Assembly: GCA_037903355.1 (NCBI GenBank)
Contig: JBAJFE010000019.1
Span: forward strand, 124,001 to 188,000
Origin: Trichuris trichiura
Taxonomy: Eukaryota; Nematoda; Enoplea; Trichinellida; Trichuridae
Direction: 5' to 3'
Length of the DNA: 64,000 bases
The notes beneath the pieces were generated by a model. It had not been told where the DNA came from. It was given only the letters and a program-made list of their open reading frames with translations, and searched no databases. The position numbers and the translations under genes were made by a program. Shown here piece by piece: positions 24,109-36,000 of the stretch. Position 1 is the first letter of the stretch, and each line of letters begins with the position of its first letter.

Positions 24109-24266
24109 ATCCTTATTGTTTCATGTTGAGTTACTTTTACGGAAATTTTGTCCCGTTGATAATAATTTTATTATCAACGGGACAAAATTTCCGTAAAAGT
24201 AACTCAACAAGAAACTATACGGTCCCGTACCAAGAAGTTACATTTACAAAACGATCCTTATTGTTT
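24109..24266. mobile_element. Foldback element 3 (short form), upstream part of snt-4
   Basis: A perfect palindrome of 84 bp (24125-24208) with a 2-bp centre is followed by a tail to 24253 containing TACGGTCCCGTAC. The 13-mer ATCCTTATTGTTT flanks it at 24109-24121 and 24254-24266. The stem sequence differs from elements 2, 4 and 5, while the tail is clearly related. Confidence 0.85.
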
Positions 24267-27200
24267 ATCCTTCTTTCTAAGTTGTTCAGCTCCTTTTTAA
24301 TCTTAGTGCTTAGCTATTGCTACATGTTTAATGGTAAGATGTTTTGCGAAGCAGATTTAAAGAATCGTGCTTTAAAAACACTTTTTATCTTCTCAAGTTC
24401 GTACTATTTTAGACGCACCAGTGAAGTGACCAAACTTCGTCGAATCATTCCCAACATTTCCACTTTGTTAACTCTTGCAAACGCTAAACTGCGACTCGAT
24501 AAATTGGTAGCCACGAACAAAATGAGAAATTAGGAAAAAGTAAACGACGCACTTAGGAAAATCAATCTGATAGGTGGCTGGCTTGCATACCACCGACCGT
24601 CGATAATGAGAAAGCTTGGTTTGAGTAATGCATTGCGTGCAAATCAATTCCAAAATCCATGTTATCAAGGAAACTAGTGCTTCAGTTAAGTAGTGTAACA
24701 TGTAACTTCTGAAAATAATCCTAACACGAAAATCCTTTCTCTTATGAACTCAACAGGTTTACGCAGCAGCTTTTCTACTCTCAGCAAATGACTGACACCT
24801 TTCGCTTTAACAACAAATGGGAATTTTAAGAACCTTGTCTTACAAGTTAGAGTTGCAGCCAAACGTAAAGTATGCATGATGCTGTGTTTGACGTGAAAAG
24901 AACCTTAAAAGTTAGTATGTGTTGAAAGTTTCATTTCTTCTAGCCTCTCCGAAAGAAAGAATAGTAGATGATCTTCCTTATGGCATAAAAAACTTGGAAT
25001 TGAGGCGCTGCCAATTGGCTGACATTGAGTCAGATCATCTCACTTCTGAATGTAACAATAACTGACGTGATTTGCGCGCACTCCAATACTGTAGCAAACG
25101 TTCATGTTTAAAAAAGAAGGTAACACGTACCTCGAAATTTTTTGCTTTTCGTAAATTCAGAGAACGGGATTGAACCCATGTTGGTATTCGATAAAAATGA
25201 CGTTACTGTTTTGCTGACCGCATGTAGAAGCAAACTGTTCCGCCAAAGGCTGCCACCAGTAGTTCGCACGAGCCGTTGAACTCTGCCAGATCTATTGAGT
25301 GTCCATTGAACAGTACGGCTCGTCTGCTCCGTCAGCGCCTACTTCAGGCGACTTCGGCGAAATTCAATACTTTATTTTCCGCTAACCATTACTCGCTGAT
25401 TTCCCAAGACAGGTTTTCAGTTTGAATATTCTACTCTTGCTTCACTGATCAATATAAGCTTGGCGTGCTAAGACCCATTTCAGTCATCTGCTGTCGGTTG
25501 CTGTTACTGACAGCCGTTAATCGTACTGAAATTTCCGCCTCGATAGCTTTAGATTAAACTTTCAAGGCAGCACTTTGCCTGACCAAAGAGCAACAACGGT
25601 TGGTAAAAATAAGTCTGCAGGTCGAAAGAGTTCTTGCAAGTCGGCATTTAAAAAGCTCAGCCAAGCTGAAAACTGATATCTTGCAATTATACGTCTGTGC
25701 ATCATACAGCTACCGTAATTTTAAACTGATAACTGTATGTCCCAGCAGGACGTTACAGGCTAAATTAACACATGCAGCTAGTCGCAGTGCTTAAATTACG
25801 TAATACGCCCTTTGATATTTTGCTTGCGTAGAGTAGAGCTTCGCTATCTACCATTTTAGCAGAATTCATCATATCTCGCTGTTGATTTTTATTGGAAAAC
25901 ATGTTTTCCGAAGCGCGCTTGGTAAGTGAGGACTAGTACAACAAGTTAATACTGCTGTACATGATTAAAGCTGAACTCGGCAAGTTGTCTTCCCGCCCTG
26001 CGTTCACACAGCTACTGAGCAAACTGCCAGCTCCTTTTATCTTATTAACTGTCTCCATTAAGTGATATTTTGGCAATCTTCAATTAATTATATGCAACCA
26101 AAGGATAGCATCCAGCAAAGCTAATTGAAGTTTACAAAGGTTGCTTAACGGTATCCTTTTCTAGCTGTAAATTCAGCAGCATCATTTGCATCCTCTAAAG
26201 AAATTTCACAATAACGATCAGATAAGGGGATACGTAATGTTTTTGCAGAATCAGGCTGTTGTAGCAAGCATCAGTACAAACTCGTCAGCAATAAGGCCTT
26301 TAGGAATGGCTCCATTTTTAAGCTAAATCTTTATGCTGATAGAGAGAATTTAATGTGCTAACAGTGTGATCGATTATACAAGTGGATGCTTCATGTATAC
26401 GTGTGCGATCAGTATTCCGGCTGCAGCTCCCTGTTGCAAAAATATCTCAACACAAAGAAGTATTCTTTTGTAATCATAACAAACAACGCAAATGAGCGGC
26501 GCTTGTTCAAGTTCATGCGGTAATATTATCATAAGGTTCGGAAATAAGGCGTGCAGCTGACAGATTTGGTCATTCGGAATTTTTCGTGAACTTTGGCAGT
26601 CACCGTAGTCAGCTATGTAAAGTACAAATTGCGCAGCTCATTATGCGTTTTTCTCCTTTGATAGGGTTAAAGAAAATGCACTCAAAGGCCTTTGCTGGAA
26701 ATATGCTGGAAAGAAGGACGAACTTACTCAAAAAATAATGGAATATTTTTGTGTTTGTGTATGGCTTATTTCCTTGTGAAGCATTGATGGTATGATATAC
26801 GCTGACGTGTGTTCATTTTTTACACCAACACTAACGCAGGATTAGAAATTACTTAAAACATAAGTAGCTACCACTATGCTTCCTCACAGAATGGCGTCGG
26901 TAGCCCTGAAATTGATCAACGGCAGAGTTTTATAGTGATTAGCTTTTGTTAATATAGCTAGGGCGAAATCATGTACGCATAATAATGAATATTAACTACG
27001 CATCCATATGGCTTACAACACATAAGATAAAGTACCATGTAGATTAAAAACATTTTTTGAACGAAATGACTGCTGTTGTTTTAAGTGTTTCACTCACTTC
27101 CGGTAGTTTTTTAATTAGTCGCTCGCGTACAACTGAGTTCCTTTCGAAGTGCATTCTCTCAAAGCTTTTTCAGTCACTTCTTTCGCGAGCCAGCTACTAT

Positions 27201-28680
27201 TTTCTTTCAGCGTTTACGATTTCTCATTAAAGACTAGTTTACTACTGGAAAATACAATCAATTATTCATAAGGTGTGATCTGTTGACAGAATTTAAAATC
27301 GAAATATGATGAGCAAAGACGCTAAACTTGAACACTTTTCTAATTAGGAATACCGCATGGCTTCCTTTGGATCTATCTTAGGAGTTCGTAATCCTTTCCA
27401 AAAACTCTGCCTTCAGGATAAGTGGATTATTAAGTCTGCAACAAATGAATGCAGACGGATTGAGGGGAATATGTCAGTTTTAACTGGCAGTTACTGGCAT
27501 TTTGATCTGTTTTTGTGGTACATCATTGGATGAGTACTCCTCTCTTGGCTCATGAATAAAGTTGCATGGTTAATCATTGTTTCAATCAGGCTCTCTGCTG
27601 TTGCTTTGATTACTTGAAATGATATTGTAGCTTTGAGAGTCTCAACTTGATTGTTGCTTAGTAGCGTCTGCAGTTGAGAAATAAATTTTTGATGAGCAAA
27701 CAGATTCAGATTCATCAGCGAATATGAGAACATTGTTCTTAGGTGCTCATTGATAGCATTGCATAATTATGCTTAGTATTCAGTTTTTGCTGAAGTTCAG
27801 TTGATCTTTCATCCTTTAACCATAAAATCAACCAGCTTTGGAACAAGCAGAACAAAGCATGTTCCAAAAGAAGCTGTTGCTAAAAGAGTTGGCACAACCT
27901 GTTTAAGTGACCTCATTTTTTTACTCAATCATTTTTGGAACTTCTAAATCCAGACGATAACAGAAAGTACACCACTGCCAGCTGTCAACGAATAGCAAGC
28001 GTATTTTTTGACTCCAACGGTGATCGTTCGCTTCTCTCCATGTTTAAGCACGGTTCGGAAAAAGCCAGGTAGGCAAACCTACGCCTTAATAAAAATACGC
28101 TGCTTGGTAAATGGGAAAGTACGTATGGAACAATATTTTGGGCTTAAGCAAGTTCATTGAACAAAGTTTCTGGAAATACGTTTTTCCATCTTTAGCGTTT
28201 TAACGCGGTACGAACAAAAAAATTTGTCCCTACCAGCTGGTTACTATGATGATGGGAAAGCGTATTTCCAAAAGCTTGAATAATTAAAACTGAGCTGAAA
28301 AAGCTGTGCGCTTTAGTGCTTTGCACTTAGTCATACTAAAACCTGTATGGCACTGTTCTAACTTCTGCTGCTAACTGCAGTGCTTTAACTGATGAAATAT
28401 ATGCCCTTCAGCTATTAACTCAGATATCTCTAAAAGTCAGAGTGCCCATGAAAAAATTTAAGTTAACCATCTGTTTCCTTCGGGAATCAATTCGTAAACT
28501 TAAGCTATCATAAACAAATTCACATTTTTACATCAGCAGTGCGACAGTTTATGAGGAAGTTGTCGCATCGGAATGAACGCATGTTTTGTTACAGGTTATG
28601 ATCTATTGGCATAGTGATGACTAAATGGCGACAAAGTAACGCGAGCTAGCGTTAACTTGCACCAAAATAGGACAACACAG

Positions 28681-28718
28681 CTAAACGTTTCCGTTGCATA
28701 TCGTCTCAAAACGTTTAG
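28681..28718. repeat. Short inverted repeat
   Basis: CTAAACGTTT and AAACGTTTAG form 10-bp arms around an 18-bp loop. Confidence 0.5.
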
Positions 28719-28746
28719 CTAGTTGTAATTTGAAAGCGCTGAAGGT

Positions 28747-29016
28747 TCATCTTGTCGATGGCTTATGAAATTTGCTGAAGGAATGAACACGAAAGATCAC
28801 CTTTACAAAAGCTTCGATGAGGTTAGTTTGCAGCTTGCCGGCTGCTGCCGTTGCAATGGAATTCGGTTCACCAAAACTGACTTTTAAATAGACCTGACGG
28901 GATTGGGTAGTGCTAGAAGTCTTCGCGTGCGTCAAATAGGAGACGATTTCTTCGTCGAGCGATAGATTTGAGGTGCATACCTGCATTTCAACTTTTCCCG
29001 AACAATATTTATGTTC
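28747..29016 (-). other. Weak candidate coding exon
   Basis: An open minus-strand frame of about 85 residues has protein-like composition (CSGKVEMQVCTSNLSLDEEI, QVYLKVSFGEPNSIATAAAG). It holds an internal donor-like AAG/GTGATC. No family is recognised and no partner exon was found, so it may be chance or a relic. Confidence 0.2.
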
Positions 29017-30031
29017 TTCTTACTTTTTTCCGTATCAGTTAGCGGTGAGGTCCTTACGTATCCAATCTCATACTTCATTGATTAAGCTTATTTCTTAACC
29101 ACTGATAAGAAATCAGTTATCATTTATGATAAGGCGAAATTTGCATAACGCACTTGAACCGGAATGATGAGCTAGTTATTTCTGCTTAATCGGTTTCCCG
29201 GCAGCACCCAAGTGTGTTCTCCATGGACTCTTACAGGTGTGCTCTCTCCCTCTTTCTCTCTCTTGGCTCAGACCGCCTAACCTTGTTCTGTTTGCACATA
29301 TTAAATAATAACAATTTATAGCCTTTTTTGAACGAATTCTGTAACGGATTCCGCTTAGCGCAACTTTTCAACTGCATGTTTTCACGCAAACATGTTACAT
29401 CAGCTGAGAATTAATGTAAAGTTCAGAAAGGTCGATATCACGTCATATTCAAGCTTCCACCGTTCCGGCACGCGTTGCCTGATACTTAAAACGAATTGTG
29501 ATTGATTGGCAGCTTGCTCGTTTGACGCACTGTTTGCGAACTGCTTTTGTTTACCAAAGCTATAGTCACGAATAATATTACATCAAAGATTTGCTTTTTT
29601 CGAAATAGCAACTTTGCAGAGCTATTAATAAATTTAGAGACATAATTGGAACTATTCCGCAAAGATGCTCAAAGGCTGTATGAAAAATCGTATACGCACA
29701 ACGCCTGTAAGAAAAAGCAAACTTCTCGGTGCTTACCTAAGTGTGGGACAGTGACTTTATGCTTCGTTGCGTTGACAGCTGAATTTATAGAAACCTTTGG
29801 CTTAAGCAACGAATTATCAACCTTTAAAACATTACATACTCTGTAATGCGTGCATGGAGCATGCATGGGCATACATAAAGTTCATGATTACGCCTTGCTT
29901 TCATGCCTAAGACATTTCGTTATGTATGTGCAGGAGCTTCAAAATCGGGGAGCCTTCTGTTCCTATCCATTTGAGAGAAAGGATGCTTAACCTGTATTGC
30001 AGTGCTACTTGTCATTACGCTCAACACTTAC

Positions 30032-30078
30032 CTTGCAAGGGGAAATAAAAGGAAGTTTGCATAATTATGGACATGCAT
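30032..30078 (-). other. snt-4: Candidate first coding exon of the synaptotagmin gene
   Basis: A minus-strand ATG opens a 47-bp frame (MHVHNYANFLLFPLA) that ends at a strong donor, CAAG/GTAAGTG, in phase 2. That is the phase needed by the exon starting at 23250. The intron would be about 6.8 kb. This is a phase-and-motif argument only; other start exons are possible. Confidence 0.3.
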
Positions 30079-33000
30079 ATTTACCTGCCGCTTTTACATG
30101 CGCTTTTCTTCATTAAGACTGTTTAATCATTTGGTTCAGTAGTTGTTTGCATTAAGTCCCAAAAAGCCAAATGGTTCAAGTACTCTTAAAAGCCAACAGG
30201 CCCGTTTTTTTTCAGCCATACTTTTATGAGTTTTGCGTTGACGCCAGACGATAAATTGGTTTTATCTAACGGTTATCAGAGTATCAAAAGATTGGGATTA
30301 AACAATTTTCCAATGTCTGACGATTCCAGTACCATCCCGCTGCCTTTCGAGGAAGGCAGTGCAGCGCGGTATGGAAAATATTGCTGCTTTGTCATGTAGC
30401 AATATCATAGCAACTGTATTAATAACTGACGGCGTCCTATCCTTTCCTTAAGCCACACTGTCCTTTCTACAATGCTGACGGATCTTAAGCTCTGCGTAAA
30501 TACTCATTCATTGAATAGGTTTTCAACTGCGTTTACATTTCTATTAATATTGCCTTATAGCGCAACGACTGCGGCCTATTCTGGGGCTGAGATGCTGCGT
30601 AAGCAAAATGACAACATACAGTGCCGTAGCCTTATTATTCTTCGTTTACCATCAGCAGGCCAATTATTGGCAGTTTGTAGTAATACAAGGGAAGATCTGG
30701 CTATTTATGTAGTTTATTCATTTGGAAATGTCATTTTAAGCGAGTGACCTGATCATGGCACATTGACACTTTCCAAATAAGCAGATCGCATATGGAACAT
30801 TCGCCTTGCCTGTTAAGGTTGCGTAGCACTTTCGATGATGGCCTCAAGTACACGAAGCCATGATGAAATGCTTTTATTAACTGCTATGGAGTAATTAATT
30901 AATTAATTGATATGCCATTTGGAAATTGAGTTTATCAACTCTTGGATGAAAGGTAGGGCCAACCAACCTTCCGATGGACAATCGTGAATGAGAGGTACAT
31001 TGTTTGGCATCTCAATTTGCCAATAATGCTACTACTTGCTCCTTAGCTCATGAAAAAGCTGCCCACAGCCCGAGACTCGTTCGTAGATTGAGCAAGCCCT
31101 TCTAAACTGGCTACTGCACCTTTGTCACGTCGATCGAGCAGTCATTTGCGTTGGCAACATCAGCGCAAACAAGATACTCCCGCAGGTATTATCAACGGAT
31201 GTGCTTGCCCTGAACGTTAGGACGATCATTTGGAGTTGCCACAGTTTTTGAAAATCACCATGACAAAAATGCAAGTTTCATTGTTAGCAAAAGAAGGTGC
31301 TGTTGTCCAATGTTGGTTCCCTCTTTGCGATTGCGCCTTTTGCTTGCAAACCGTTAGACGAATGGGTCTTTTTATCATGTGGACATGAATAACGCTTTCA
31401 CTGAGAAGTAGTAGCTGAATTGCCTAGCTAAACTGCTGCGATACGATTGTAGCCAACGAAAGGGCTACTCTTTTAACAGGAACAAATACGTAAGACTGCC
31501 AACGGACTTTTGGTTCCTTCCGGCATAAGACAGGCAATAGGTGGCTTGCCAATTATCAGCCCACTGCCTATCATCGGTGAGCAGGTTTTGTAATTGCCTT
31601 TGGCGAAAAGGTGGACAAGACGACAGGATAGCGAGGACCGAACTGCTGTCGGCGGTACTTCCACTGCCCATTCGTCACACCCGGCTGCCGTAACTTTTGT
31701 CAATATTTGCGCTGTTTGAAACATGACGTTTGACCCTCCCTATCAAATGCGACAGTTCTGTTCCTCTGGTTGGCTACCAGCTTGAAGCACAAAGTGGTCC
31801 TCTTACGGCTTTTGGTCAATTTCGCTTTGTTTCCATGCATAAGGTTGGGCAATGTCAGAATTTTTTGTCACAGTGATTAACTTCACCTTGTAATGCGCTT
31901 GAAGCTAAATATTCATTTGGCTTAGTCACTTGCCGGCAAAAAAACCTCTGTGTAACACCTTAACTTGAGAAAGCTGACCGTATACTGCATAAGGAGAGAA
32001 TTTTAACCAGTAATTTGTAATGAGAATTCCTTAGCATATGCTAAGCAGTACTTTGCAAAGAAGTTGTTCCTTAAAGCTTAATCGAACAGTTGAGATTTAT
32101 TCGAATAGCGTCATTTAGCTTTTCTTAATTAGCTGTCATTCGCATATTGTCTGCTCATTCAACAGGTTGAGCAGGCGAATGAGCTACCGTTTCTTGAGCT
32201 CAACTTATTGTTGCGTTTTTGTGCACACTATTAAGTGCAGGACAGAAATTCACAATTGCGAGCATTCCGCTGCTCCAAGCTTTCAGTAGGACTTTCATTA
32301 GCGTATAATGTCGTTACCAAGTGGTTCCAAAAGGTACAACTGGAGAGTTTTGATTTGTTGCACAAAGGGAACCCTTAACGCAAAATTCCTTTCGTAAGTA
32401 ACCCGAAAAGCAAGAAATTTGCGTTCCATTTAATGATGCCATTTTGATGATATATTCCAAGAGTTTGGAAACCAGTTTGGCTATCCCTTATCTGCTGATG
32501 GCCTTGACCCTCATGTTCAGAACCATTAGCAGGCGCTACTACTTTCTCGCTCGCGCGCGCGCTCTCTCTTTCTCTCTTTCTTTCTCTGTCTCTTCATCCA
32601 CCGAACAATTTGTTATGATTTCAGCCATGTTTGCTCAAGCGGTTTTGATCACGTAGCATGACGTTTGGAACCGCGCTCTAACGCTCATGCTGGTCACGTC
32701 TTGAGACTGCTACTAATTTCACGAGCATTGTTTCGACAGACTGTAAATCTGGAGTTCAGATTTTACTTATAGGGCATGGCTTGGTCAGCTTTAATAGCTT
32801 GTCTGCTTGAAAGACAATGGGAGCACATGCGGGGAATGATCACCCATTTTATTTGTTTTCAACAGTAGCGCCACGGTCTTACTGAAGTTTTGCTTTCATT
32901 TTCAGACGCTGCGAACTTTCGATGACCGCTGATGGTAGTTGGAGCTGAGCGTGACTGTTCCTCAGCAGCGGAATAATACTCCCTTGCATTCTTACTCACT

Positions 33001-36000
33001 TTTTCACTTAGCATCCGCCTCAGCTCTTTTGCGCACTGCTGGGCGTGGCCAGTTTGTCCGACAAGTGGCTTGTCCTGTCGCCACAGCGTCCTTTTCCAAA
33101 AGACGATATGACTTCTTGCCACTGTTTGCTCACGCTTAACCACCGGGATGTCGCGGCATCCAGTTGGTTGCAGTTGCGCAAATAACGTCATCTGTGTTCG
33201 AAGCTGCGTCTGCGCTTGTTTAACTGGGAACGAGAAAGCTACAGCAAAAAATCTCAAAAGTTGCTGTTGCTCCCGTCAAGCAGTCATGATGCAAATTGCT
33301 TGGACATAGCAGTGTTGCGTGTCAGTAGCAATCTTGACCTACGAGCATAGAGTTCACCTCAACGCAGCTGACTGCCTACAGTGAGCGGTCGAAGAATTGC
33401 TCAAAGATGGTATGACATTCTACGTACAGATGGTATGACTTCTTGCTTTAAATCTTGCACTTTCTTTTGCGAACATTTATCTAATACGCCTTTCGATGGA
33501 GATCATGCGGATATGGGCCAACTAGCAAAAGGAAGGAAGTTCTCTAAGCTAAGACGTTTAGCTTTTGTAGCAACGTGAAACTCTGCAAACGCGAGAAGAC
33601 GAACGGTTCTAGTTGAATTTTTTCAATGAGAAAGAATTAATGGAACGCTAGGGTAGGGTTATTCTTCATCTACTAAACACGGGAGCCCATGGACGCTCTC
33701 TGTTTTTCGCATAGTAATTGCGCACCTCAGTCTGTTCAGTAGCTGTAAGCGCATATCCTTCTGCTGAGTTGATATGAATTAAATTCCCGCACCGTGCGTA
33801 CAACTCGAAGCAGTTTAGTTGTGCCATTTAATTCTTCCTTGTTTGTTTTCCATAAATTTGGTCGCGGCAAACGATTTGACAAAACAGGCATACGACGCAG
33901 GAAGCTTCTGTAGGCTTAGCCTTACCAAACTAGATGCGCAGCAAAGTGCAGCTGACGAACGATCGCTACTATTAGCTACTATAGTCATATCAATTTCCTT
34001 ATTAACAGAGCGCATTGTTCAGCAGTTTTATATGATTCCATTTTAACCGATTCGTTGGGCAAATAGAAGGTCAGTTTGAACATAAGGGATAATTCAGTGG
34101 ACCTTCTACAACACCCGCTCGCTGTTTTTTACCTCGCTGTTTGAGCACCCAATTTATCCTGTCAATGTTTACACTGTCATGCAAATCGAGCTCGGTACGC
34201 GACAGTTCATTCAGTTCGCTTCCGTTAGAAGCGTAAAGAACAGTGAACAGAGGATTTGAAAACTAGTGAAGCGGCTTTGCCCCGCTATAACTATGCTCTA
34301 GCTTTTGTTCAACGGCTTTATTAGCAGTCCATTTGGTGCCTTAAAGTTTGGATAAGCATATGAACAACAAGGCGAGGCTGCGAAAGGAATCGCGCTTCCA
34401 CCTTTTGCTGCAGTATGCTAAATTTAAATCAACCAGTTCCAATGCAGCATACTAGTCGCTGGTCCTCATGGAATGGAATAACCACTGCATAAAAAATGTT
34501 CTCCCAACTGCCCGATCGAAATAGTAAGTATAACCGTATAACATGTAGCACTGTTTCGTGTACTTTACAAGCCGCGCGAAAAATCTGGAGTTCCACTTTC
34601 AAAAGGAATAGCCGGAAAATTTATCCAAACACAGCGGCAATGACTGCAGCCGATTTCTGATCATGGCGCAGTATTTCGTTTTTTGCAAGAATACTGCAAA
34701 ATAAGAGCAGCAATAGTCGTTAGCTTCGTTTCCCTCTCGTTGCCAATACTGATGTGCTGCAGCGCGAAATCCGCAGTGTGGCAGTTAAAGCAGGTGGTAA
34801 ATTGAAAAATTCATTAAAACTCTAGCACACGAAGGTTGTAAGAATGTTTGTTCAACATCGCAGGAATCTGGTTGCAGCCTTTCCAACACTTACTCACATT
34901 TGCTGATGTGCTGATCAGCTCCTGCACTAGTCGCATTTCATTAAAACAGCAACACATGCTGTTACCCTTTGTTCTTTCTGACTTATCTTTTTTGACTTCT
35001 TTTATAGTCATCTTAATCTCAAGAAAGTGAGTTTATTAGCTCAGTTTGAGAAAGCATCTATAACGGCGTTCACAAGTTCGCCCTATGAATGATGGCTTCT
35101 TAAGACTTTCAACTTAGAGAAGTCCATGTTGTTCGTGAACAATCTTATAGCAGAACACTCGCTGTACTCAACAGTGAGCTTACGTGAACAATATGGGGTG
35201 TAGGGTCGTTAGTGCACCTGAACAGGAATGTAATGTTCTTGTCACACAACTGCAAACGTCTAGCGCTTTATGCTGAAGCTTATCATCTTCTGACCTTAGT
35301 GATAATGGTGGTTACTTCTGTAGCATAACAGCCTAGGAAGGGCTACATCCGTTTTCTCAATGTGGTACTTTGCATAAGCATGTTTTCTGCCCTGTTTTTT
35401 CTAGTTTATATTGAGTGCAGGCATTTTTCTAACGTCACATGTTTAAATTAACTGGTAGGAGTATTTTCTAACTTAAGTACAGGTAACTATGAGCGTTATG
35501 CTATAGGCCAATTTATCCACTTGCTATGCGCAGTAACTCAAGTAAAAGCGATTTTCTACATTTGCGAACAGTCTAGTAGTAAAGAGCTAATCTAAGGTGC
35601 TTCCAAGGGCTTTGGTCACCCATTTAGAAACTGAAGATAAGTTTTCCCGCTTAAGTGCTCTATAGATTGATTCTTACCGCTGCAGAATTTGTTTACGCAA
35701 AATTATTGGAATGCTAAAGCTTTGTTATTGATTTTCTTCAAATCTTCGTACATCTTTTGCCAACCCCGTCTTGTTCTTTAATCTTTAACGAAAACAAAGG
35801 TTTTTCGTGATTTTTTGCACTATGAGTATCTTAATTTCTAGGATCAAGATTAGCACCACTAAACCATGAATGGATGACAGTATGTCATGACGTATACCTT
35901 TGTAACATAAAAATATTCCGTATCCAATAGTTTTATCATCCATGTCGAAGTAACTGCAGCTCTTGGTGAAACTGGTTTGTTCCGAGACTTAAAGTTTGTT

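Larger units (their letters stand above)
23251..30031. other. Upstream/intronic region of snt-4
   Basis: Apart from foldback element 3 and the weak coding candidate at 28747-29016, I see no gene. A minus-strand ATG exon-like piece near 25130-25180 (ending CGAG/GTACGTG) and a plus-strand piece at about 25850-25919 (acceptor TTTTAG, donor TTG/GTAAGT) have splice-like borders but no family signal. Confidence 0.4.

Noticed and set aside
24123..24533. 136-codon plus-strand open frame
   Set aside because: Its first third is the palindrome and tail of foldback element 3; the rest is unconvincing.
25140..25230. tRNA-like T-arm (GGTTCAATCCC on the minus strand)
   Set aside because: No matching acceptor stem, D-arm or anticodon arm around it.
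31100..31730. Possible decayed AAA-protease (YME1L-like) fragment on the minus strand
   Set aside because: Only a few residues could be aligned by eye, frames are interrupted, and none of the hallmark AAA motifs was found.
32859..33257. 132-codon minus-strand open frame
   Set aside because: No domain, no splice partner, next to low-complexity DNA.
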